Source of the DNA: Vigna angularis
Lineage: Eukaryota > Streptophyta > Magnoliopsida > Fabales > Fabaceae
NCBI RefSeq assembly: GCF_016808095.1
Contig: NC_068974.1
Span: 26,768,825 to 26,832,824, forward strand
Reading direction: 5' to 3'
DNA: 64,000 nt
Part shown: piece after piece, positions 11,179-22,055 of the stretch
Position numbering within the stretch: the stretch's first letter is position 1
Layout of the letters: each line of letters begins with the position of its first letter
Notes under the pieces: generated by a model
The model's input: only the letters and a program-made list of their open reading frames with translations
What the model was told of the DNA's origin: nothing
The model's database searches: none
Position numbers and translations under genes: made by a program

Positions 11179-12297
11179 GAGTTAAATATATTTTTATTCC
11201 TAAACTATCATGCAAATTTAGTTTTAGTGTCTCTTTAAAGCTTTGATGCATTTTCATCTTTCTCATTTTAGAAAGTTTCGAATTTAGTCCTTTATGACCA
11301 ATATCGTTAGTTTTTTTTTTTCTAACGTGGCAAATGGTGTATATTACTTTCTCAACACACGTGTATAGTTAACTTTTCAAATTAAAGTAAAATTAGAATG
11401 AATGAAGACGAGAAGAGCGAAGAGAAAAACTATAATTTATGGTGTTTGTGTTCAACGAAATCGCAATCTAGTATTCGAAGATTAACAAAGTGGAAAAGCT
11501 TTAATTTCTGGACATGGTGTTCGGGAATATACGTAAATTCATTTTGGAAATAAAGGCTGCGATTAAGGATTTAGGATTTTGGCATGGTGGTAATTTAATT
11601 TCGAAATCATTATTGTAATTCATGAGATACCAAACTACTATAGGAAAATGAAAGAAGAAAAAGGGAAAACCGATATAGAGGGAAAAGAGAAAACTGGAAA
11701 ATTAAGAATTATTCAAAGAAACATAAAGAAGAGATTTGTATTTTATCTGATAAAGAGTGAACTATAAATAGAACACAAATGGGAAATAGAAAAAATAGAA
11801 AACGAGAAAGGCCTTGTTGGGTTGTGGTGTCGAGTTGTCGAGTTATCAGGTTGTGATGTCGAGTTGCCGGGTATAACTGAACTACAGAGATTCACATTGT
11901 CGAGCTCCAAGCTATCAAGATCCACTCTACTGAGATTCATTTTGTCGAGCTCCACACTGCTGAGTTCCACGATGTTGAGCTCCATGCTGCTAAGGTCCAC
12001 GTTGTCGAGGTCCACATTATCGAGCTTGACGTTGTCAAGCTTTAGGCTGTCAAGGTCTACGTTGTTTAGCTCCATGCTATATAGGTCCAGGTTGTTGAGG
12101 TTCATTACTTACTTGTACACGTGTCTTGAAGACATGACACAACATTAGCCATGTTAGAAAGAAACTAACGACATTGGTCATGAAGGACTAAATTCGGGAC
12201 TTTCTAAAAATAGAGGGGTGAAAAAGGATCAAAGTTTTGAAGAGGGACTTAAACCAAAATCGCATGATACTTTACGGACCAAAAGCATATTTAACCC
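11179..12297. mobile_element. MULE with 9-bp TSD and internal 15-bp repeat
   Basis: Ends GAGTTAAATATATTTTTATTCC and (revcomp) GGGTTAAATATGCTTTTGG. Both ends are followed inward by matching blocks: about 100 bp in, the left reads GAATTTAGTCC and the right reads GACTAAATTC in inverse. The flanking duplicates TAAAAAATA (11170-11178 and 12298-12306) are 9 bp, the Mutator-like hallmark. The same terminus defines the elements at 29186-29559 and 32870-34822. No transposase is present. The interior carries a 15-bp tandem array. The right end and its flank are tandemly duplicated (see 12535-13057). Confidence 0.85.
11896..12105 (-). repeat. 15-bp coding-phase tandem repeat (14 units)
   Basis: Fourteen 15-nt units with consensus close to GTTGTCGAGCTCCAC fill 210 bp. 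The period is a multiple of three, so every frame repeats every five residues. On the minus strand an open frame starts exactly at the array edge (ATG at 12105) and reads pentads such as NNVDL, DSLKL, DNVDL, SSMEL. It continues past the array to 11743 (120 codons in all). Leu falls at every fifth position as in pentapeptide-repeat proteins, but the residue two before it is Val/Met/Leu rather than the small Ala/Ser of that family. Whether it is translated is unknown. Confidence 0.8.
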
Positions 12298-12534
12298 TAA
12301 AAAATATTGAAAAATAATTAAAATTTTAAAAAATTAAAACAAATTAAAAAATTAAAAAAATAACAAAAAAATCATGAACTGACATGTGACATATACAGTT
12401 CGCATGTCGTTATCGAGACCAAAGTAGTATTTAAGCCAATCTCAAAAAATCTTTGAAACATGATAATTTGTTGGATATTGATGGATTCAATTTATTTTTA
12501 GAATTAAATGTCTTCAAGGAAATTATAAGATTGT

Positions 12535-13057
12535 CGAGCTCGACGCTGTTGAGCTCCAGGCTGCCGCGAAGTTGTTTAGCTCCATGCTTCTAAGGTCCAC
12601 ATTGTTGAGGTTTCTTACTTACATGTACATGTGTCTTGAAGACATGGCACACCATTAGCCATGTCAGAAAAAAAAAAACTAACGACGTTGGTCATGGAAG
12701 ACTAAATCTGGGACATTCTACAAAGAAAATGATGGAAAATGATCAAAGTTTTAAAGAGAGACTAAAATCAAAATCAGATAATAGTTTAAGGACCAAAAAC
12801 ATATGTAATCCTAAAAAATATAGGGATTGAATTGAAAAAAAGTTAAAATTTTTAAAAAAAATAAAACAAATTAAAAAAAATGAAATAATAGCAAAAAAAT
12901 CACGAACTAAAATGTGACATATATAGTTTGCATGTCGTTATTGGGACCAAAGTAGTATTTAAGCCAATCTTATAAAAACTTTGAAACATGATAATTTGTT
13001 GGATGCTCATAGATTCAATTTATTTTTAGAATTAAATTTCTTAAAGGAAATTATAAT
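12535..13057. repeat. Tandem duplicate of the MULE 3' end plus flank
   Basis: The sequence from about 12021 to 12534 is repeated, diverged, at 12535-13057 with an offset of 510-528 bp. It covers the last units of the 15-bp array, the MULE right end (ending ..ATGTAATCCTAAAAAATA), and the non-element flank (CATGTCGTTAT, ACCAAAGTAGTATTTAAGCC). Because the copy crosses the element border, it arose after insertion. Confidence 0.8.
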
Positions 13058-13232
13058 ATTGAAAAATATAAGCTAATTTATATTCTTAATTTTATAAAAT
13101 AGTAAATTCTTTTTCGGATTGATATATAACTTAAAGAATAATGTTAACAATTTGAGTGTGACTGAGTTTTTCAAAGTTAAAAATAATAAAAACTTATTTA
13201 AGGTTAACAATATCTCGACAAAGGTTAAATGT

Positions 13233-13598
13233 AACATCCCAATTTAGTAGTATAAAACTACTAAAATAAGACGTACATAAATAAGAACTTATAAGAAACT
13301 TGAGGATACTAGAACAAGAGATCGTATCCTTGATGGACCAAAGACTATCTATCTTGTTGCTTTTCTCTCTCAACCAAACGTTGAATTCCCTGAAAGATGT
13401 CTCTCAACCAAACGATGTCTCTCAACCAAACGATCGTTCTCTGCTTCTTCTCCTGCTTATGCTCCTACACCGCTTTTCGAATTGCCACACGTTTTGCTAT
13501 GGCGTTATATAAAAATGTCTTCTCTTGGGAGAGACTTTTTCCACCTTTTCACTTTTCACATATCTCCTTAGATGCTCGACTCAAATCAATTCCTCTAT
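13233..13598 (-). mobile_element. Possible LTR edge, minus strand
   Basis: Starts TGTAACATCCCAA, the reverse complement of the 3' end of the solo LTRs in this window (TTGGGATGTTACA), but similarity fades quickly. A 15-bp unit TCTCTCAACCAAACG occurs three times between 13363 and 13431. May be a truncated LTR of the same family. Confidence 0.3.
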
Positions 13599-13599
13599 T

Positions 13600-14774
13600 T
13601 TATCTCGAAGAGTAGTGCACTCCTCCGTAGTGTGCCTAAGGTTCTGATGGTACTAACATGCTTCTTCCCATCAACATTCTTTGGTGTGGGATTCTTGCTC
13701 AGCGGTGGCAAAAGATTCGTGCTAAGTGCTTCCTCAAGTATTTTGGCCCTGGAAGCATTCAGAGGTGTATACTGATGAAACCTAGGTCCCTTAAGAAGAT
13801 CCCTAGGTTGTTGATCCACCCTTTTTTTTCCCTAGCCGAACGACCTCTTTCCTTCCTTATGATCCTTCCTATTAGTTGAAGCAATTGCCTCATCCTACTG
13901 TTCTTTACGAAATGGTCGTATTTCCTCAATGCGTATGAACTCATCTGCTTTCTCCTATAATTCACCCATGGTCTTTGGAGGTCTGACATACAGGCTATCC
14001 GAAAAGGGTTAGACTCTTAAGGCGGTTGGGAAACTGCTCATTAGAAACTCCTGATTCACATCCTTCATTTGTCGAACAGTCCTATTATATTGGTCCATAA
14101 AGTCTTCTAGTGGCTCATCCTTATATCAGTCCATAAAGTCTTCTAGTGGCACGTCCTTTCGTTGTCTGGTACTCATTAACGCTAGGTACGTAAGATTTTG
14201 AGCTCTACTAAACGCATATTGCTGCCCAAAGAGATTGCGTATGGTATTGAAATAGTCCACCGTATTTGGTAGCAACGCATTGAACCATGCCAAGGCTTCT
14301 CCTTTCAAGGACAGAGAAAACGCTTGGCACCACACCTTGTCATTTGGTGAGTAAAAGACCATGGTGTTAGTAAAGGTCCAGAGATGGTCATCTGGAACCG
14401 TTGACCCATCGTATTTTTCGAGTACCGAGGGCATCTTCTTTTCGGGCATAGGGGCCTCCATTACCTCCATTGTGAATGGATGCAGACCTTTTGCGTGATC
14501 AACATGATCCGATTGGTTTGTCATAACGGTAATGCTATCTTAATCTAGCCTCGTCCTAGTCTACTACTTGGTATAGTCACTCTCTCGATGCATGGTTGTT
14601 GGACATTGATTGCTGGGCAGACGGTTCCTCCTACCCCGCAACACGCTCAGCTCTCAACATCACTATCTTCGCATCATACTTCCTTTGCATTTCTTCCATT
14701 TGTTTTTGCATCTCCCTCTACATCTCGCTCTGCATCTTCTAGACTAGCTCCTTAGGCTCTGACTGATTTGCCAT
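13600..14774 (-). pseudogene. Ty3/gypsy gag remnant (copy 2)
   Basis: On the minus strand an ATG at 14774 (MANQSEPKELV) begins a gag-like reading that crosses several stops and frame changes. The best part (14126-14524) reads GLHPFTMEVMEAPMPE, a retrotransposon-gag core (LSLKGEALAWFNALLP, IRNLFGQQYAFSRAQNL) and DFMD. Further down, 13819-13595 gives YTPLNASRAKILEEALSTN, then PTPKN, a linker seen before the zinc knuckle in plant gypsy Gag. A 35-bp block (TCCATAAAGTCTTCTAGTGG) is duplicated at about 14094-14149. Pol is absent. The family is that of copy 1 (5607-6513), with shared order and spacing but clear divergence. Confidence 0.75.
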
Positions 14775-14842
14775 TCTCTTGTTATCTTTTCTAGGTATCT
14801 TCTTTTCGTCGTTCGGCTCCACGGTGGGGGACAAAATGTTTC

Positions 14843-15264
14843 TGTTATTTAGGGGGTCGAGGATTGACGTTGTTTGGCTCTCCTTCACGATCCAAGTCTC
14901 ATTTATCCAGCTTGCTGACACTCTCCTTGCCGATCGTCCAGCACAAGGGTTGACATGCAAGAAACACTTCAACTCTCAAGTTAGATATGTTTCTCAAGAG
15001 AATTTCTTGCTCAAGCTAGATCAATAAAATGTTTTCTTTACCTTGACACTTAATCCATATTTATAAACCATAACACAACAATATAATAAAACTTGATAAT
15101 TGCCTATTTAATGGTTGTTGTTGGCTCTATTGATTACTCATTAATGACCCTTATTGCTTCATGATTAACTATAAATTTTCCCAACATATGTCTCTACTAT
15201 CCGGTCCCTGCAAGTAAGCAGATGGTCGTTCGGTCTCTGGTAAAGCCGGATCCCCTATAGTACA
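14843..15264 (-). mobile_element. 5' LTR of gypsy copy 2
   Basis: On the minus strand it runs from TGTACTATAGGGG to CCCTAAATAACA (TG...CA). Just inside lies TTTTGTCCCCCACCGTGGAG, a degenerate primer-binding/leader region. A TTTATAAATATGG TATA-like site and GAAACATATCTAACTTGAG lie within, matching the block order of the LTR at 189-575. TSD not found because the other end of the element is lost. Confidence 0.6.
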
Positions 15265-16595
15265 TATCTTTTATCTTATTATCATTGCTTAGGAAATAAA
15301 TGAAAAACATGTTAATTATTGGATATATGAATAAATTTAATGTAAAAATATATATTTAATATTGAATATTTATTTAAGATAAAAAGTTTAATATATTTAT
15401 ACTGATGGAAAAGTATTACTAAAAGGTTTTTTTACTGAAGTTATTTTGTACTTTTGAAGTTAGTTTTAGGCTTGTTGTTATTGTAGGACATATAAATTTC
15501 GTTGTATAGAAAACACATTATGTAAATTTAGGTCGCACTATACAAGTCTAATTTAAATGTGTTAATTTAAGTAGGACACTTTCAGGTATGATGTAAAAGA
15601 AAATTTGTCACCAATTAAAAAAAACTAAAACCAAATGATAATTATTAGGTTGTAAGTTGTGTTTTTAGTTTTTCATTCCCAATATGTACTCTTGACTTTA
15701 TTTTATTTCTTTTGGCATTAATTGAACTTGTTGGTAGACTAAAATTTGTTTTTTTAACACGAATCACTGTTTCTAAAGAATCAAAACTCTTTTATCATTT
15801 TAGCAGTTAAGTAGGTGGCTCTGTTTTTTTCCCTGTTGTTTTAAAATTCTGATTCTGTAGAACTTTCATTTTCAATTAATTTAAAAGAGTGACAACCAAC
15901 TTGTGATGAGTCTTGATAAGGTTCTACATTAATAAACAATCATAATCTGTGAGGCCTTGTGGAGGATTGAACCTCTAATGTCATCAACATCAAAATTATG
16001 CGCTCATTGGTAGATGTTTTACATTAGCACATAACTTAATTACAACAACTACAATGGGAAAGTAGAACACTAAAAACACTAAAAAAAATTTATCCATGAC
16101 AAGTGACAATTAGTCATAAGGAAAAAGAAAAAAAAATCCAAAAGCTGCAATACATTAAGCAACGTGACCCAATCATATCTCACGGGTAGAAGCAGATGGT
16201 GATTTCATGTTTCCTAAATATTACCAATCCTCACATAGAATGGACCCCTAGTTACCTTAAGTAGCATATAATGTTACTTTTATCTCACCAATAACACCAG
16301 TTCAATGAATACCAGCAAAGGAATCACACGCTCGGTGTATGCATAAACACCAGCTGTAGGCCCCATAGGACTTCTTCTACTCAAATACTAAGAGTTTCCA
16401 TTCCCGTATGCATAAACAACAGCAAATGAAATCTAATTTAAGAGAGAACGGCAAGCCAATGTGAGCGATAGAGAACAGAGAGAGCGGCGTCAATGTGAGC
16501 AAGATGACGATGCAATATGAACACCGAGAGTGTGGTGATATTTTGAGTGTAGTGCTCCACGAAAATGAGTGGTGAGTGAGGATTTCTTTTGTGTG
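15265..16595. other. Intergenic DNA, no gene seen
   Basis: Includes a second copy of the AT-rich repeated segment (15285-15400). A minus-strand frame at 16377-16688 overlaps the LTR border and is not supported. Confidence 0.5.
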
Positions 16596-17621
16596 AGAAG
16601 TGTCAGGCCTCGTTAAATGCATCCAAAAATCCCTGCTCAGACTCATTAAAAATGCACTCAAACCCTCTGCGCGAACGCCAGGTGTCAATCAACGAAGATT
16701 CGAAAATCAGATAGTGGAATGCAGGTGTGAGCAGACGAGCGGACGTTCGTTTTAAACAAAACTGATTTCTCTGAAAACCGCGTCACACTCTCTGCATGCA
16801 CTCATCTTCTCCAAAATCCTGATCTTTTGAATTCTCCTTCTTCTCTCTGAAAGTTCTTCATTCTCTCTACCGAAACTCACCTATTCTCTATTCCAATCTC
16901 CCTTCAGGCACCAGTTCTACTCTTCCGGCGTAGAGGACGATCGTTTGAACCGATCAGTTTAGGATTCTGAACTGGTAAGTTCATCTTTCCTCCATTAGTG
17001 TGTTTTCTGTAACATGCAAACCCAGATTCCTGGTTGCATGAGTTAATCCTATCATTCTGAGTATTTTTGGTCTTTATGATGGTTATAGCTCTTAGTCTGT
17101 ACTTGTGAACGTTCGGCTATCTTAAGAGGTAAGGGAAGCTTATTTAATTTAATTTGTATGCTGTTGAAATGTTTGAACGTTCGTTTAGTTGAATGAATGA
17201 TTTTGATGCATGATAGTTGATATGATTGGATTGAATGAACGTTCGTTTATTTAATGAGATGAAATGAAATATGGCTGAGTTAGGTTGTAATGTGTGAAAT
17301 ATATGAAACTTATATGATATGGATTGTATGAAGTATGAAAGTTGATTATGATGTGAATTTTATAAAGTTAAGAAGTTATGAAGTTATAAGTTAAGAAAAA
17401 TGAGTTTGAATGTAAATGGATTCTGTATATGAGATTTCACTATGATAAAGTACGTTCGTTACTGAACGGTCATTGACCGTTCGGTTTTCCTAGTAAACCT
17501 AGTGGAAACGGGATTCTTTCATTTGGAGAGAAGCCTAGTGTAGGACGAGCGCCTTTGTGTGGTGATACTATGTTTGAGCGTTCGGCCAAGCATAGTTGTG
17601 CCTGAGTCTATTGTGATAAAC

Positions 17622-17624
<3 letters not shown>

Positions 17625-17699
<75 letters not shown>
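17625..17699. repeat. (AT)n microsatellite inside solo LTR A
   Basis: Perfect 75-bp dinucleotide run. Solo LTRs B and D have no such run. Confidence 0.95.
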
Positions 17700-17702
<3 letters not shown>

Positions 17703-18804
17703 GTATATTATTGTTGTTCGTAAACACCACTTCAATAGTGACTTGATATATTTACCAAACCTTTTATTAGAAATTTATTAGTGCTTGGTCTTACTCCTAG
17801 CGCTCATACTGAGTAGTGCTCGATCTTATACCAAGCGCTCGTACCCATTTCTTGTATAAACAACCTTGATGAAATAGCGTTCGTCCAAATTTCAGTAGTA
17901 TATCCTTACCGTGTTCGGTCACTAACTGGCATTCGGTTTCTGTATATGATTGATTCTAAACTATGGTTATTTAACGTTCTGATGTGTATACGTTCATTGG
18001 ATCCGGCCTAGAGCCTCTGTACTTGAATTATTGTTGGAGTATGGGTTTGAACTCCCGAGGGTCAGTTCATTTAACTGATTCACGATGTAAATAACGTTCG
18101 TTACATATTATATATATTTTTACCCAGGATTATTCTTAATTCTAAAAGTAACTCTCTTGGTCTTATTCTATTCTGGAACGGGAGATTTTATCGGTCTCGT
18201 TTCTGTCGTTCGTCCTCGTTATGAAGAGGGCGGAACGTTCGGTATTTTATGTGTTTAGAAAGGATGATGAAAATGACACCTAAGTGAAAGGTTATAAAGG
18301 ATGAAGAATTTATGAGATGAATGTAAGATTGTGGATTTGAACGAGCGTTCCGGGGAGGAACGACTCTTGGATGAATATTGGAATTGGTAAAGTATGAATG
18401 TGGAAATGCTTAGCTGGCGGTTCATCCTGATGTTCCGTGAGTACTCGTCCTCACGTAGAGGAGGGTAGGTCATGCGTGGGAACGGCAGGAGGTCCTAGTC
18501 CTTAGGGGTACTTTGGACGGAACGGACTAACCTCGGGTGGCAGCTGATGAGAAAATCCCAGTTACTACATCACCCGGGTGCACGAGCGTCGTAGCTACAC
18601 AGAATTCATACAGTCCGGACAGTCAGTCTAGCAGTAGGCCTTGTTTGTATCATATGTTGAAATGTACTTGATGTGTTTAAATTTGATACACGTACATTAT
18701 TACTTGAATTAAATTACATAAGCTTACCCTGTGTTTTATTGTATTGTCTCGTCCTTGTACGTCCGTCTTGTCGTTGCAATGATCATCCGTGTGGATGTGA
18801 GCAG

Positions 18805-18893
18805 AAGCGGACGCGCTGTTGGAGGATGCGCTGGAAGAAGAAAATTTAGAAGATGCGACCCTCGTAGAAGTTGGAGTGAAGGCCGAACAGTAG
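18805..18893 (+). pseudogene. Conserved acidic reading frame in solo LTR A
   Basis: After GTGAGCAG (a possible 3' splice site) the frame reads ..LEDALEEENLEDATLVEV, then GVKAEQ and a TAG stop (18891). The same peptide with conservative changes ends at the same point in solo LTRs B (31941) and D (53483). Most nucleotide differences between copies are at third codon positions (9 of 14 against copy D in the last 25 codons). No ATG is in a useful position, so if coding it would be a downstream exon. Function unknown. Confidence 0.45.
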
Positions 18894-19168
18894 GGCATTC
18901 GGTTAAGTAGTTAGTAGTTTAGCATGAGGTGATCGTTCGGTCACTTCCTTTCCTTTCTTGTTATCTGACCAATCGGTACTTTGACTTTTGTAAGCCGTTC
19001 GGTCATGTTTCCCCTTAATCTTGTACAGTTTACTTTTGGAAACTCTATGTAAGACCGTTCGGCCAAGATCGTACGCTTGTTTAGTATAAGACTGAATTGG
19101 TTTATTATTAACTGTAATTAATTCTATTATATGATTTTATTACTGTATTTTTGGGATGTTACAAGAAG

Positions 19169-20153
19169 AATAAGAATGAAGAAAGGATTCTTTTTCTTTT
19201 TAAGTGAGTTATATTTTTAATAATTAATAATTTTTAAATCCGTATGTAAAATAATAAAGATCTTGTACCATTTACCTACTGATACTGTCCTTCACAAATA
19301 TTTCCGTTTTAACGTGCCAAATTTACATACAAAATTTATATACAAGAATCAGTAGGAAATATTTTTTTTTCTTATAGTTACGAAAAAATTAACTCAATTT
19401 TATACATTCGAAAGTAAAATGTGTATGTAATACTTACGTACCTAGGAATTCAGATCTATATGTAAATATATGGAGATAAGTCACATCTTTTCTTGTAGTA
19501 ATGTTAAATAAGGATTTTGATAAAATTGAAGAAAAGACAATGAATAGAGAAGTCAAACTTACGATAAAGGTTGGACCTCAAGACCTTGTTGATCATTCAA
19601 TTCTAGCTAATGATAATGTTATAACTTCAATTTGATTAATTCTTAAAAAATTAATTTTTGTAATTTGTGAAGTTCTTTTTGTATATATATACGAAATTAT
19701 TGATTAATAATAAGATAAAAAATTCTTGAATTTGATTTGAGGAGTTAATAAATTTATAGGATCACTTATTGTACTAGTAAAAAAATAAATTGTACAAAAA
19801 TAAAAAACAAGCAAATTTTTATGTAATTAGTATTAGTATTCAAAATAAAAGATAAAAACAGACAAATAAAAGGAAAAAAAAATGTAAAAGGATTGCACTG
19901 TACAATTGAGCACTTTCCTTAAACCTGAATTTGTTTTTCATCAAACAATAAGATTTTCAAAATAAATCGCTTTCATTTATTTATTAAAATGTCATAAAAC
20001 CTTTTTTAATTGTTTTTCTAAATTGTTAGATGTAAATTATGTGATGAAAATATTGTTGTGTTAATGTATTTTTAAATAATTTTTCATTTGTTTTTAATGT
20101 ATTTTTATTTTGTTATTTTAAAACTTTAATCATTATAAATAAAGTTGATGGAT
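19169..20153. other. AT-rich spacer, no gene seen
   Basis: Unremarkable A/T-rich DNA. Confidence 0.5.
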
Positions 20154-20750
20154 ATACACTAGTACAAAAACAGTCTATAACATCACGCGTTCAACATCCA
20201 ATCACTGAATAGCCAACGTTAAAAATGAGCATTGACATTTTTGTAAATAAATGCAATTATTAAACGTAGTTTAGAATTGTAATTCGACGTAAAAGAATAT
20301 AAAACGTCGAATGCCCTTTAAATTCGACATCAAAAAGTTAGTGAATTCAATCAAAATTTGAACGGGAGATTGAAAATTTATTCACTTTATCTTAGCGTGT
20401 GATACTCTCTTCTCTTCTCAAACTTTTCTCGAACGAACATCACATGTAATCTTTCTTTCATTTGATACAAATGCATGTTAATTAACTACTTTATGTATGA
20501 TTTTTATTTATTTTAACCGATTATTTTCGTGTTCTTGTCCTTCATAGGCGCATTCAGCTTTCTCTCTCACTGTTGACGAAACTTTATTCCGATGAACCCA
20601 CCTTTTGAAGGTTTGTTTTCGTTTTCGTTTTGAAGAACTTATGTGTTGAACTTGTTTGTTGTTGTTGTTTGGTTGAACTTGTTTGTTGTTGTTTGATTGA
20701 ACTTGTTTGTTGTTGGTTATTATTGTTTGTTGTTGATACTACACTACACG

Positions 20751-22055
20751 CACTAATGCAACTAAGGGATATTGTCTCGGTTGTTTTGGGTTTATAACAG
20801 CGATTCTACAACCGAGGTATATTCAAGTGATGTAAAAAGTAAAGACTTTTTGCCTCGGTTCAAAAAACCCGAATCAGTAACGCGATTTAAAAAATAAAAA
20901 ATTGGGTCTATTGCCTCGGTTCTAATTTGAACCGAGGTCGTAGACCCTTAAAATTAATTAATTAAAGGGTCTATTGCCTCGGTTGGATCCAGAACCGAGG
21001 TAATAGACCTTTTTTTGCCTCAGTTTTTACTAGAACCGCGGTCTAAAGTATATTTTTTTAAGAAAAATTAGTGTTTCTGTATCACATAAACCATGAAAAA
21101 ATCCTAGAAACATAAACAAACGTAGAAAACATTGTTTTCTATTTATCGAGATTTTTTTTTGTTTTTTTTCAAACTTTAAAAAAATATTTAAAATAGTTAC
21201 ATTTTGAATTTTGAGCTAGAGAATTTTGTGCAGGGATTTCATGATTTTTTGGTTCTTCATACAAATTTTTATTTCATTTAGAGTTCGTTTGAGCATACTC
21301 TCAGTTTTACATATACCTATGTTTTGATATGTATGGTGTATGAAGAACAATCAACCAAATGAAAACTTGAAAAACCTAAAGCGAAACTAACCTTGAAGGT
21401 GAGTTTGGGGCTGAAACAAAAGGAAATGAACATCCTAAAGCTTCTAGTCGAAGAGCTGAAGAACACTTGCGCACAAAATCAATCGGTCAAAAAGAAAGAA
21501 AATCATATCTAAGCACTTAATCAACATAAAATGAAAGAAAAACAGCAAGAAAAGTTGAAGAGGATGGCTGCGAAAATGGAAGAAAGAGAGCAGCGACACA
21601 CACCACAAATAGAAAAGCTGTTTGAAAATGAATCTGTTCGCAAAATTTAACCCTAAACAGATGTTATTACTGCGGTTATTTTTTTAACCGAGACAATAAG
21701 GGTCTATGACCTCGGTTATATAAAGAACCGATGCCTAAACCTTCTAAAAAAAATTAAAAAAAGTTTCAATTACTTTATGTCTCGGTTCTCTAAACAACCG
21801 AGGTCGTAGACTTTTGCAATAATTACAAAAAGGCCACTACGCCAGTTTTAGGCATCCGTTCTTTTTGAACCGAGGCAAATACCTTTTCCGAAAATTACAA
21901 AAATGTCATCGCGCCAGTTTTAGGCATCGGTTCTTTTTGAACCGGGGCATATACCTTTGCAAAAAATTAAAAAAATGCCACCGCGCCATTTTTTGCTTCG
22001 GTTCCAACTAAACCGGTGTCAAATGCGCGAGTTAAAATCCTTTTTTTTACTAGTG
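20751..22055. mobile_element. Nested CACTA element (GCCTCGGTT family)
   Basis: Termini CACTAATGCAACTAAGG and TTTTTTTTACTAGTG with TSD ACG (20748-20750, 22056-22058). Subterminal repeats TGCCTCGGTT and AACCGAGG(C/T) in both orientations. It sits inside the CACTA at 20157-22381. The homologous position in the copy at 26416-27305 has a single ACG and no insert, proving the boundaries. It carries a broken coiled-coil coding segment (21396-21650). Confidence 0.93.
21396..21650 (+). pseudogene. Coiled-coil coding remnant inside the nested CACTA
   Basis: A frame of 85 codons reads LGLKQKEMNILKLLVEELKN, then one in-frame TAA (21510), then KMKEKQQEKLKRMAAKMEER and a final TAA at 21648. The heptad-like spacing of Leu/Met/Ala and the high Lys/Glu/Gln content indicate a coiled coil. 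Plant En/Spm-type elements and plant transposase-associated proteins often have such tails, so it may be the C-terminal end of an element-encoded protein. It could equally be a captured host piece. The stop and the lack of any upstream domain make it non-functional. Confidence 0.55.

Larger units (their letters stand above)
16601..19163 (+). mobile_element. Solo LTR A (GTTCG-rich family)
   Basis: Begins TGTCAGGCCTCG, ends TTTGGGATGTTACA, and is flanked by the 5-bp duplicate AGAAG (16596-16600 and 19164-19168), so it is a complete 2563-bp LTR with no internal region. It is studded with GTTCG/CGTTCG motifs. Shared landmarks with solo LTRs B and D are a GAACTG|GTAAGT donor-like site (16975), an AGAG|GTAAGGGAAGCTTATT site (17129), GTCCTTGAC..-type GTTCGG repeats, CAGTCCGGAC, GCAATGATCATCCGTGTGG and the acidic reading frame ending at 18893. 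An (AT)n tract lies at 17625-17699. Confidence 0.88.

Noticed and set aside
11743..12105. Canonical pentapeptide-repeat protein
   Set aside because: The position two before the central Leu is bulky (Val/Met/Leu) instead of Ala/Ser, and the periodicity follows automatically from a 15-bp repeat.
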